The notes beneath the pieces are model-generated. The model searched no databases. It was not told the DNA's origin and worked only from the letters and a program-made list of their open reading frames with translations. From an uncultured Methanosarcinales archaeon (GTDB lineage: Archaea; Halobacteriota; Methanosarcinia; Methanotrichales; Methanotrichaceae): DNA of 64,000 bases. Numbering within the stretch: position 1 is the first letter of the stretch; each line of letters starts with the position of its first letter. The position numbers and the translations under genes were made by a program. This document shows positions 27,271-35,907 of the stretch, one piece after another. The stretch is taken from positions 1 through 64,000 of the forward strand of contig CAIQHB010000080.1 of the NCBI GenBank assembly GCA_903871465.1, given 5' to 3'.

Positions 27271-27765
27271 TCATTCCGTTACATATTGGCCGTCGCGGAG
27301 CACTATTACATAATCGGCTGAGTTCCTGAGGGCCACTGAAAACCCTGGCTCCGCCCCAAAGATGATGGTCTCCTTGCCGTGCTCCATGGCCTTCATGAGC
27401 ACCGGTTTAAGGTCCGCATCCCTGGTGACGAGGGCCAGAGTGTCGATGACAGGGTTGTAGATCATATCCACTCCCTCCACTGCCATCCTTACGTCCACAT
27501 CACTGGTGCAGATCACCGGCTCAAACCCCTGATTTTCCACCGCTTCGACCAGCTTCTCTGATGCATACTGATTCAAGAAGACCTTACCCATCTTGATGTC
27601 GCCATAATCCTTTAGGATGTCCCTGATCTCCTCCAGGTCCATCTGAAACTCTTTTCTGAGCATATTGGGCCCATCAACGAGGAGGCCGATCTGCTTTCGC
27701 CCTTTTTCCTTTCTGGAGCCCAAATACCTCATGATGTGCTCGAATTGTATTGGTATCCGATTCAT
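27271..27765 (-). CDS. TIGR00288-type NYN domain protein
   Basis: A 164-residue PIN-like NYN domain protein found widely in methanogenic archaea (TIGR00288). Conserved parts are QIGLLVDGPNMLRKEF, KMGKVFLNQYAS, PVICTSDVDVRMAVEGVD and ALVTRDADLKPVL, which carry the acidic residues of a PIN-type metal site. Family members are expected to be RNases, but this one has not been characterised to my knowledge. ATG 27765 has AAAGGGT upstream and is preferred over a TTG at 27825 which overlaps the end of tatD. Confidence 0.85.
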   Translation of the reverse strand: MNRIPIQFEHIMRYLGSRKEKGRKQIGLLVDGPNMLRKEFQMDLEEIRDILKDYGDIKMGKVFLNQYASEKLVEAVENQGFEPVICTSDVDVRMAVEGVDMIYNPVIDTLALVTRDADLKPVLMKAMEHGKETIIFGAEPGFSVALRNSADYVIVLRDGQYVTE

Positions 27766-27821
27766 GTTGACCCTTTCTTGATAATTGGATTTCGAAATTC
27801 TTTTCCGGTTATCAAGACATT

Positions 27822-28595
27822 TCAACGGATGTTATAAATTCGTTTGGTATTCTCTGCGGTCTTCTCGGCAACTTCTTCCGGCTCTATGCCTCTGATCTTG
27901 GCAATGAGCCGGACTGAATCCAGGATGAATGAGGGCTCATTTCTGCCTCTGCGGGGGCTTAGGAAAGGGCTATCGGTTTCCACCAGGAGACGGTCCAGTG
28001 GTACGTTCCTGGCCAGGATCTGATGGTGACTGGATCGGCAGATATTGGTGGCCAAAGATATGTAAAATCCTCTATCAACGGCCTCTTTCATGGTGACTAA
28101 AGTCCCGCTGTAGCAGTGGAATATGACCTTGTCAAGGTGCTTGACCATCTCCAGGGCAGGCTGTTCCGCATCACGGGAATGAATGACCAGCGGCAAGTTC
28201 AGGGATTTTGCCAGATCGATGACCTTTCGGAAGACCTCTGCCTGATGCTCTCTTGAGCCGGCATCTTTGCAGTGGTAATAATCAAGCCCCGCTTCGCCGA
28301 TGCCTAATGCCTGTCCTGCATTCTCCTCTATCTGTTCCAATCGTCTCTTTATCTCAGGCTCGTTTTGTCCTTCTATTGTGTTGGGACTTAGCCCCAGGGT
28401 GGCGTCGATAAAATCATATTTCCGGGCCAGCTCCAGGGACTTTTGATTGGTGGAATAGTCCACGCCCGAATTGATCATCCGAACTACGCCGGACTTTCGG
28501 GCATCTTCCATTACAATTTCTCTATCTTTATTAAACTGTTTGAAGTCAAGGTGGCAATGCGAATCGATGATTCCTTGCACAGATTCATTCAACAA
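27822..28595 (-). CDS. TatD family metal-dependent hydrolase (DNase)
   Basis: A 257-residue TIM-barrel hydrolase with two-metal active site. Metal ligands are seen in IDSHCHLDF, GIGEAGLDYY, LVIHSRDAEQ, FHCYSGTL and LLVETDSPFLSPRRGRN. TatD proteins are 3'-5' exonucleases acting in DNA repair or turnover. It begins at TTG 28595, which has GGAGG about 7 nt upstream, and overlaps the end of the 2-isopropylmalate synthase gene by 11 nt, so the two are translationally coupled. Confidence 0.9.
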   Translation of the reverse strand: MLNESVQGIIDSHCHLDFKQFNKDREIVMEDARKSGVVRMINSGVDYSTNQKSLELARKYDFIDATLGLSPNTIEGQNEPEIKRRLEQIEENAGQALGIGEAGLDYYHCKDAGSREHQAEVFRKVIDLAKSLNLPLVIHSRDAEQPALEMVKHLDKVIFHCYSGTLVTMKEAVDRGFYISLATNICRSSHHQILARNVPLDRLLVETDSPFLSPRRGRNEPSFILDSVRLIAKIRGIEPEEVAEKTAENTKRIYNIR

Positions 28596-30084
28596 TAGGT
28601 TCCTCCAGAAGCATCAATCGGTTTATGGCGCTGACCAGGGCCTCCACTGAGGCCATGACGATATCTTCGCGGGCAGAGCGGGCACTGACCTTGCGGCCCC
28701 GTTCGTCTTCAACTCCTATAACCACTTCCGCCAGGGCATCAGCACCACCGGTTATGGCTTCAATGCGGAAATCGCAGAGGTGAATGGAGGTCTCGCCTTT
28801 CAGAAGACCCTGCACGGCGTTCACGGCGGCGTCTACCGGCCCCACGCCGGTATTGGCCAGGACCATCTCTTTTCCCCGTACCATGGCTCGCACGGTTGCC
28901 GTGGGTGTGATGATATTCCCGGTCATGACCGAGACCTCTTTCAGCACCACTGCCTGGCTGCCCTTGGCCACCTCTCCGATCACAACATCGGCTATGGTTT
29001 GAAGATCTATATTGCCGATCTGCTTTCCTTTATCGCCCAGCTCTTTGACCCTCTCCAGGATTTCTTGAAGCTGATCTTCTGTGGGCCGGTAGCCCGCTTC
29101 CTCCAGAACTTTGGCCACAGCATGCCGTCCGGTATGCTTGCCGAGCACTATGCGTCTCTTGTGGCCCACCATCTCCGGGGTCATGATGCCGGGCTCAAAG
29201 GTCTTGCTGTTTTCGATTATTCCATGACTGTGAATGCCGGACTCATGTGAGAAGGCGTTGTCTCCTACAATGGGTGCAGTTATGGATATCTTAACTTTGG
29301 TCAGCCTCTCTATGAGCCGGGCTGTCTCCACCAGATATTCCGTCTTGATGTCGGTCCGGGCTCTATAGATGGAGTGCAGGCTCATTACCGTCTCGGCCAG
29401 GTTGGCGTTGCCGGCCCTTTCACCAAGGCCGTTTACGCAGACCTGAATCTCTCTGGCTCCAGCCTCGAATGCAGCCAGGCTGTTGGCCACAGCCAGGCCA
29501 AAGTCGTTATGGCAGTGGACGTCGACCACCATATCGACATCATCACAGATGTCCTTGACAAAACGATAGAAGCTGGATGGAATTGCCACTCCAACGGTGT
29601 CAGGGATATTGATGATATCGCAATGCACCTCCTCTACTGCCTTGAAGATGCGGTGCAAGAACTCCGGAGAGGTGCGGGTGGCATCCATTGCCGAGAAGAG
29701 GCAAATTCTTCCGTGGTCCTTCACAAACTGCACCGTTTCCATGGCCCCTTCTACGATCTCATCGTGGCTCTTCTTGATGGTATGAGCGATCTGGATGTCT
29801 GAAGTGGGAACGAATACGTGCACCATACCCACATCGGCATCAAGACAGGCCTCGGCATCTTTCTTGACGATACGGGACAGCCCGCAGACCTGAGCCGTCA
29901 AGCCTGCTCTTGCGATCTGGCGGACTCCGTCAAACTCGCCCTTCGAGGAGATGGGAAACCCGGCTTCGATAACATTCACACCGAGTTTATCAAGCTGCCA
30001 GGCGATTTTGAGCTTCTCCTCCTGGGTAAGTGATACCCCCGGAGTCTGCTCTCCATCGCGAAGAGTGGTATCAAAAATGCGAAC
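28585..30084 (-). CDS. leuA: 2-Isopropylmalate synthase (LeuA type), start codon not evident
   Basis: A DRE-TIM metallolyase that condenses acetyl-CoA with 2-oxoisovalerate in leucine synthesis; (R)-citramalate synthase is an alternative. The homologous frame begins with VRIFDTTLRDGEQTPG, encoded from about 30084 and containing the catalytic Arg and Asp. The metal HxH is in DVHCHNDFGLAVAN, and the C-terminal regulatory domain (GVGPVDAAVNAVQ, AITGGADALAEV) is intact. The frame is open back to a TGA at 30147-30145, yet contains no ATG, GTG or TTG before the GTG at 29979, which would remove the catalytic Arg. Hence a non-standard start, a frameshift or a sequence error near the 5' end. Coordinates cover the conserved coding part. 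Confidence 0.85.
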   Translation of the reverse strand, partial: VRIFDTTLRDGEQTPGVSLTQEEKLKIAWQLDKLGVNVIEAGFPISSKGEFDGVRQIARAGLTAQVCGLSRIVKKDAEACLDADVGMVHVFVPTSDIQIAHTIKKSHDEIVEGAMETVQFVKDHGRICLFSAMDATRTSPEFLHRIFKAVEEVHCDIINIPDTVGVAIPSSFYRFVKDICDDVDMVVDVHCHNDFGLAVANSLAAFEAGAREIQVCVNGLGERAGNANLAETVMSLHSIYRARTDIKTEYLVETARLIERLTKVKISITAPIVGDNAFSHESGIHSHGIIENSKTFEPGIMTPEMVGHKRRIVLGKHTGRHAVAKVLEEAGYRPTEDQLQEILERVKELGDKGKQIGNIDLQTIADVVIGEVAKGSQAVVLKEVSVMTGNIITPTATVRAMVRGKEMVLANTGVGPVDAAVNAVQGLLKGETSIHLCDFRIEAITGGADALAEVVIGVEDERGRKVSARSAREDIVMASVEALVSAINRLMLLEEPIVE

Positions 30085-30171
30085 CTTTTCATCAACAAGC
30101 GAGCGAACGTCGTAGAAGACGATTCCCCACAGAGGTTTGGTGTGTCATGAATCAGAGTTAACATGCCTGCC

Positions 30172-31236
30172 CTATAAAACCTTTGCCGGCAGGAAGAAGA
30201 ATGCCAGGCCCAATATGCCATAGACTGCCAGCAGCATTGCTCCTTCCAGCCAGTTGGATTCCCCATCCAGGGCAACCAGGGCCGAGATAAATGTAGCTGC
30301 GGCGAGAGCTATCAGCTCCAGCTGATTGAACTCCAGGGTAAGAGGATTTCCCATAATGAGGGAGACGAAGACCAGCACCGGTGTCACGAAGAGAGCGATC
30401 TGCAGGCTGGACCCCAAGGCGATAGAGAGGGATAGGTCCATCTTATTCTGCCGCGCAGCCTGTACGGAAACCAGATGCTCGGCTACATTGCCTATAATGG
30501 GGACGATTATTATTCCTACGAAGAACGGCGTTAAGCCAAGGACAGTGGTCGCAGTCTCTACAGACCCCACCAGGAACTCGCTCATCAGAGCGATTCCGGC
30601 CATGGAGAACGCCATCATGGCTAACGCCTTACGTGTGCTCCAGTGATGGACGGGCAAGGCCTCTATTCCAGTTACAACATCGCATTTTTCCGAATCGCAG
30701 CTTTTCAGGGTGTAGACTATGAAGAGAATATAGAGGATCAGAATTGTTCCCGCCGTAGTCAGGCTCAGCTCCACGACGCGCAGCTTATCCGGTTCTATGT
30801 AATGGCTGAAGAGAGAGGGCACACTCATGGCGATCAACGCCAGGATGGTCATGGTGGCATCCGTACCTACATGGCGGCGGTCAAATGTCTGCAGGCCGTT
30901 CTTAAGACCTCCTGCAAGCATGGCAAATCCCAGGACGAAAAGCAAATTACCCAAGATTGAGCCTGTGATGGAGGCCCTGACCAGCTCCATTTGGCCGGCC
31001 TGGATAGCCACCAAGGTGATAATCAACTCCGCTGCATTGCCAAAGGTTGCGTTTAAGAGCCCGCCCATGCGCGAACCCGTCTTCAGAGCCAGAGCCTCGG
31101 TGGCCTCTCCCAGGAATCCAGCCAGGGGTACGATAGCCAGAGCCGAGGCTGCAAAGACCAGCATCCCACCAATATGTCCTAGCTCCGCCAGAATTGCGAC
31201 CGGCAAAAAAAGCAGCAGCCATTGTATTACTCGCAT
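30172..31236 (-). CDS. Ca2+/H+ exchanger (CAX/ChaA type)
   Basis: A 354-residue antiporter of the CaCA superfamily with about eleven membrane helices in two inverted halves. The signature repeats carry the transport acidic residue: LNATFGNAAELIITL in the first half and VPIIGNVAEHLVSVQ in the second. The spacer between halves is short and acidic (SCDSEKCD). It expels calcium in exchange for protons across the cell membrane. It stands alone, upstream of (before) the leuA-tatD run, and its start overlaps no neighbour. Confidence 0.9.
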   Translation of the reverse strand: MRVIQWLLLFLPVAILAELGHIGGMLVFAASALAIVPLAGFLGEATEALALKTGSRMGGLLNATFGNAAELIITLVAIQAGQMELVRASITGSILGNLLFVLGFAMLAGGLKNGLQTFDRRHVGTDATMTILALIAMSVPSLFSHYIEPDKLRVVELSLTTAGTILILYILFIVYTLKSCDSEKCDVVTGIEALPVHHWSTRKALAMMAFSMAGIALMSEFLVGSVETATTVLGLTPFFVGIIIVPIIGNVAEHLVSVQAARQNKMDLSLSIALGSSLQIALFVTPVLVFVSLIMGNPLTLEFNQLELIALAAATFISALVALDGESNWLEGAMLLAVYGILGLAFFFLPAKVL

Positions 31237-31490
31237 TGGGTCGTCCTCTTTTCCCAGAGATAGCTCTTAAGATATCCCTTCCGATAAGATTTGATCTAAA
31301 CTACAAAAAGCCGTCTCTTCGAGCCGTAGAGCACAGAAGGCATGATAATGTTGTGCTATGATAGAGATTATTAGGAGAATCGACACAGTACATACTAAAA
31401 TGGGTCCAATCCTATCGGCATGGATTCTTCCTGTACTGATTTTGTCAAATTGCTGTCCATCGCTGGCATTCTCATGACGCTCCAGGAGAT

Positions 31491-34400
31491 CTACTTAACG
31501 TGATACCTCTCCAGAACCCTCGCCAGCTCTTCTACTCTCATAGGCTTGCTGATATAGTCGTCCATACCGGCATTGAGACACCTCTCCCTGTCGTCCTGCA
31601 GAGCAAGGGCGGTGATGGCGATTATTTTCGGGCCACGGTGTGGCCATCGCTGCCGGATGATCCGGGTGGCTTCCAGCCCGTCCATCTCGGGCATACGGAC
31701 ATCCATGAGAACGAGATCATAGGTCTGGCGTTCCAGAGACTGGCATACCTCAATGCCATTTGCCGCCACATCGGCCCTGTAGCCCAGACGCTTGAGCATC
31801 TGCAAGGCTACTTTTTGGCTTGATACATTGTCCTCAGCCAAAAGTATCTTCATTGGATTGATCTCTCCTTTGCCATTGATTTTACGTATCCTGTCCGATT
31901 CCCGGGTTCTCTTAAGGAAGATAATCTCAGTCAGAACCTTCTGCAATTGAGAGGGCTTGATGGGCTTGAACAAGTAGGCATCAAATAGATTAGATTCGAC
32001 ACGCTGACCCAGAGAGGTTAAAACGACCAACGGCATTGTCTTGTCATATTTTCGGATATTTCTTGCCAGAGTCAAAGCATCCATTTCAGGCGTATTCATA
32101 TCCAGAATAGCAATATCAAATGTGTCTCCCCTTTGAATCCAATCAAGAGCATCCTTGCCGGATGATGCAATCAGAGGCAACATGCCCCAGGAATAAGCGT
32201 AGCCTCCCAGGATGTGGCGGTTGGTCCTGTTATCCTCTACGATCAGCACGGTTTTGCCCACCAGCACGGGCTGGAATCCAATCAATTTTTTTCCCCTATG
32301 TGGTACTGCTTCTGCTTTGATTGTGAAATGGATGGAGGAGCCGATGCCTTCCAGGCTTTCCGCCCAAATCCTGCCACCCATCAGCTCCACAAGTTTGCGG
32401 CTTATGGCCAGGCCCAGGCCTATTCCTCCATATTTGCAGGTCACGGTCTCATCCACCTGGGCAAAGGGCTGGAATAGACGATCCATCAGCTGCGGTTTAA
32501 TCCCAATGCCTGTATCCTGAACGACGAATTGGATCTCGTGAGTGCCATTGAGTTCCTGGGTCGATACTGTCAGCTTGATCTCACCCTGTTTGGTAAATTT
32601 CACCGCGTTATTTAGCAGATTGCCAAGAATCTGGCGCAAACGGGTCGGATCCCCGATGATGAATTCAGGAACATTATTCTCAATAGTATATGCCAGGTTT
32701 AGGCCCTTTTTGGTTGCACCTGTAGATACCAGGTCAAGCGCTTCCTCAACATTGCATCGCAACTCAAAGGACTGCTCCTCCAGCAGGGCATTTTCTCGTC
32801 CCATCTTCGAGAAGTCGAGGATATCGCTGATGATGACCATCAGTGCATCTCCGTTGATCCTGATGGTCTCTATGAAATCCCTTTGCGCAGGGTTTAGATC
32901 CTCATCGTCCAAGAGTAGAGAGGTCATGCCGATAACAGCGTTCATGGGTGTGCGGATCTCGTGGCTCATATTAGCCATGAAATCGGATTTTGCCTGGGTG
33001 GCAGCTTCAGCCGCTTCTTTTGCCCTTAGCAGCTCCTGCTCGACGCGCTTGCTCTCGGTGATGTCCCGGCCAACCCCTATGATGGCAACGACATGTTTTT
33101 GATTGTCAAGCACCGACTTGTCCGCCCAGGCGAGCCACCTCCAGCCGTCTTTTGTCATGGCCCTTTGCTCAACATAACAGGTGTAGGGCGGCCTGTAGAG
33201 CTTTTCCATCTCTCGTGCCGTCATTTCTTTATCTTCTTCACAAACGAGAGGCATGAACTTCCGGCCCAGCAGCTCCTCTTCCGTCTTGCCGAAGATGTCG
33301 CAGTAAGTCGGACTGACAAAAAGGAGCCTACCCTCAGTATCTACTTTGACCACCAGATCTGTTTGGCCTTCTACCAGGAGCCTGTACTTCTCCTCACTCT
33401 CTCTGAGATCATCTTCAATGCGCTTACGCTCAGTGATGTCCAGAATAACCCCCACCAGCCCGGAAACCTCACCCTCCGCATTAGTGTAGGTTGACTTGTT
33501 GAAGATGACATCATGCCGTGTTCCATTCGCATATCTTACAGAAGACTCATAGACCTGAACTCCGGGGTTATCGAATAGTGCTCGATCCATCTCTCTGTAC
33601 TTATCCGCCAGATCAGGGGGGGAGATATCATACACCGATTTTCCGATTATCTCATCATTCCTTAAGCCCAAATACTTCTCGAAGGCCGAATTGCAGCCCC
33701 GGTAGATGCCGTCAATATCTTTGTAGAAAATCGGACTGGGAATTGCATTGATCAAATGCTGAAGGAAACGCACGTTCTCATGGAGGGCCATTTCTGCCTT
33801 CTTGCGTTCAGTAATATCGAGAATAACTCCCACCAGCCCGGAAACCTCATCCTTCGCATTAGTGTAGGTTGACTTGTTGAATACGACATCATGCCGTGTT
33901 CCATCCGCATAACTTATGGAAGATTCATAGATCTGAACACCAGGCTCTTTGAATAGCGCTTGATCCATCTCTCTGTACTTATCAGCCAGATCAGTTGGAA
34001 AAACATCATGTACCGATTTTCCGACAATCTCATCTTTGCTCTTGCCTAAGTACTTCTCGAAGGCCGAATTGCAGCCCCGGTAGATGCCGTCAATATCTTT
34101 GTAGAAAATCGGACTGGGGATGGCATTGATCAAATGCTGAAGGAAACGCAAGTTTTCATGGAGGGCCATTTCTGCCATCTTGTGTTCTGTAACATCACGT
34201 ATCGATTCTATAGCTCCTGCCAGATTGCCATCTGTATCATAGATGGGCGAGGCCTTACCCCAGAGATAGGTTCCGCCCGGCTTGAAGGTGGGTATGTAAA
34301 TCTCAGCGACAATGGCCTCGCCGTCTCTCTGAAATGTGTAGTATGACTTTATGTCCTCGTTGGCCGGCTCCATGACCAGATCGATCAACAGCGGCCTTCT

Positions 34401-34610
34401 AATACCATAAAACGGTAAGGCGTATTCGTGATCGCCTTTGCCCAGGATCTCTTCGGCCTTGACTCCAGTCAAGACCTCCATTGCGCGATTCCAGGAGATG
34501 ACCAGGCCTTCTTTATCTATAACAAAGGTTGCATCAGGAAAGAAGTCGATTATATCAGCTAGACGCTGTTCAGAGTTCTTGACAACCTGTCCCTTTGCTT
34601 TTACCAACAC
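31491..34610 (-). CDS. Hybrid sensor histidine kinase with four PAS domains and two receivers
   Basis: A 1039-residue soluble kinase. PAS 1 spans about residues 10-140. PAS 2 and PAS 3 (about 145-275 and 275-400) are near-identical tandem copies, both holding SPIFYKDIDGIYRGCNSAF. PAS 4 lies at about 400-535. Then come the dimer/phospho-acceptor helix (MANMSHEIRTPMNAVIG), the ATPase domain (LGNLLNNAVKFT, DTGIGIKP, GIGLGLAIS) and two receivers with Asp sites in AILDMNTPEMD and LVLMDVRMPEMD. GTG 34610 has GGTGGAG upstream. There are no membrane segments, so it senses a cytosolic signal, possibly redox or ligand. No separate response regulator lies nearby. Confidence 0.92.
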   Translation of the reverse strand: MLVKAKGQVVKNSEQRLADIIDFFPDATFVIDKEGLVISWNRAMEVLTGVKAEEILGKGDHEYALPFYGIRRPLLIDLVMEPANEDIKSYYTFQRDGEAIVAEIYIPTFKPGGTYLWGKASPIYDTDGNLAGAIESIRDVTEHKMAEMALHENLRFLQHLINAIPSPIFYKDIDGIYRGCNSAFEKYLGKSKDEIVGKSVHDVFPTDLADKYREMDQALFKEPGVQIYESSISYADGTRHDVVFNKSTYTNAKDEVSGLVGVILDITERKKAEMALHENVRFLQHLINAIPSPIFYKDIDGIYRGCNSAFEKYLGLRNDEIIGKSVYDISPPDLADKYREMDRALFDNPGVQVYESSVRYANGTRHDVIFNKSTYTNAEGEVSGLVGVILDITERKRIEDDLRESEEKYRLLVEGQTDLVVKVDTEGRLLFVSPTYCDIFGKTEEELLGRKFMPLVCEEDKEMTAREMEKLYRPPYTCYVEQRAMTKDGWRWLAWADKSVLDNQKHVVAIIGVGRDITESKRVEQELLRAKEAAEAATQAKSDFMANMSHEIRTPMNAVIGMTSLLLDDEDLNPAQRDFIETIRINGDALMVIISDILDFSKMGRENALLEEQSFELRCNVEEALDLVSTGATKKGLNLAYTIENNVPEFIIGDPTRLRQILGNLLNNAVKFTKQGEIKLTVSTQELNGTHEIQFVVQDTGIGIKPQLMDRLFQPFAQVDETVTCKYGGIGLGLAISRKLVELMGGRIWAESLEGIGSSIHFTIKAEAVPHRGKKLIGFQPVLVGKTVLIVEDNRTNRHILGGYAYSWGMLPLIASSGKDALDWIQRGDTFDIAILDMNTPEMDALTLARNIRKYDKTMPLVVLTSLGQRVESNLFDAYLFKPIKPSQLQKVLTEIIFLKRTRESDRIRKINGKGEINPMKILLAEDNVSSQKVALQMLKRLGYRADVAANGIEVCQSLERQTYDLVLMDVRMPEMDGLEATRIIRQRWPHRGPKIIAITALALQDDRERCLNAGMDDYISKPMRVEELARVLERYHVK

Positions 34611-34692
34611 TTACGACTCCACCTTATCCCAGTTAATAATTTGAATATCTAATGAAAAAGCTTTGGCCCTAAACGGTATATTAGCATTATTA

Positions 34693-34717
34693 ATAAGTAT
34701 TAATTATAAGTATTAAT
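34693..34717. repeat. Direct repeat of ATAAGTATTAAT upstream of the kinase gene
   Basis: The 12-mer occurs at 34693-34704 and 34706-34717, a 13-nt period, followed by a third partial unit (ATAAG). It lies 80-110 nt upstream of the histidine kinase start and just upstream of a very AT-rich stretch. Repeats at about helical spacing in a promoter region may be regulator sites. Confidence 0.4.
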
Positions 34718-34891
34718 GATAAGTTGAAATAAGAATCATAAATACGTATTAGAAATTAATATTAGAATGTTATTGACTGCTCCCACGTTTTCATTTCTTC
34801 ATTTTTATCTCATTCGTACTTTCTATTATGTAAAAATGGTTTGTTGATATTGTTATTTCAATGTCGCTTGAAGAAGCTCATCGTCCTCTCT

Positions 34892-35797
34892 TCAGGCTGC
34901 ATTCACCTCGGCTAAATGGCCATTATCGAGATCTTTGGCCTTAATCTCCTCATCCATCCTGCACTTGTGCACCTCTTTCACGCCATGGGCATCCAGCGCC
35001 AGTTGCTCCTCCTCATGATAGGCCCGCAAGCGCTGCATGAGTAGATCAAAGTTCACTTTATGCCCGTCGAACTCCGGCCCATCTACGCAGGCAAGCAACA
35101 TAACACCCTCCACTTCCACTCTGCAACTGCCGCACATGCCGGTGCCGTCGATCATGATGGGATTCAGACTGACTATGGTCTTGATGTTGCGAGGCCGGGT
35201 GATCTCACTGACTCGCTTCATCATAGGCACGGGCCCTATGGCTACCACAATTCCCGGAGTCTCTCTCTTCAAAACCTCCTCCAGGAGATCTGTGACCAGA
35301 GCATTGCGCCCAAAGGAGCCATTGTCAGTGCATATCAACAATTCATCTGAGACGGCATTCATCTCCTCCTGCAGAATGATGAGCTCCTCAGTGCGCGCGC
35401 CAATAATGCTCACGACCCTACTGCCCAGCCTCTTCAGCTTCTTGGCAATGGGATAGAGGACTGCAACGCCGGTTCCTCCGCCAACGCATATCGCCGTGCC
35501 CACCATTTCCACCTCGGTAGGCCGCCCCAGCGGTCCCACAACATTCTGATAAGAGTCCCCCACCTGGAGCGTCTTGAATAGGGCAGTGGATCGGCCCGCC
35601 ACGGAAAATATGACGGTTATGGTCCCCTTCTCCTGGTCGGTATCCGCTATCGTCATTGGCACACGTTCTCCTTTTTCGTTGGCTCTGAGAATCACGAACT
35701 GCCCTGGCTGGGCCACGCGGGCAATTATCGGCGCCTCTATCTCATTGAGGACCATCTTCCCGCCTGCCATCTCCTGGCGCTTTACTATCCTTTTCAT
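34892..35797 (-). CDS. NfnA/SudB-like FAD- and [2Fe-2S]-containing NAD(P) reductase subunit
   Basis: A 301-residue protein of the ferredoxin:NADP+ reductase fold, similar to the small subunit of NfnAB and of sulfide dehydrogenase, and to PyrK. An FAD domain (PGQFVILRANEKGERVPMTIAD) is followed by the nucleotide domain (AICVGGGTGVAVLYPIAKKL) and the C-terminal cysteine cluster for [2Fe-2S] (DGTGMCGSCRVEV ... LACVDGPEFDGHKV). A large GltA-like subunit normally accompanies it; none is next to it here. It probably moves electrons between ferredoxin or sulfide and NAD(P)H with a partner encoded elsewhere. Confidence 0.85.
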   Translation of the reverse strand: MKRIVKRQEMAGGKMVLNEIEAPIIARVAQPGQFVILRANEKGERVPMTIADTDQEKGTITVIFSVAGRSTALFKTLQVGDSYQNVVGPLGRPTEVEMVGTAICVGGGTGVAVLYPIAKKLKRLGSRVVSIIGARTEELIILQEEMNAVSDELLICTDNGSFGRNALVTDLLEEVLKRETPGIVVAIGPVPMMKRVSEITRPRNIKTIVSLNPIMIDGTGMCGSCRVEVEGVMLLACVDGPEFDGHKVNFDLLMQRLRAYHEEEQLALDAHGVKEVHKCRMDEEIKAKDLDNGHLAEVNAA

Positions 35798-35907
35798 ACT
35801 GCCTCATCTAACAAAATGCTGTTCCAATTAAAAAAACTATCGAGAAAAAATTATCATTGAGATGAATATCAAAATCCGTCATTCTCGAAAAGAAAGCGAG
35901 AACGGCG

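Noticed and set aside
28780-29802. Plus-strand frames opposite the 2-isopropylmalate synthase gene
   Set aside because: Antisense shadows of a gene with clear catalytic motifs.
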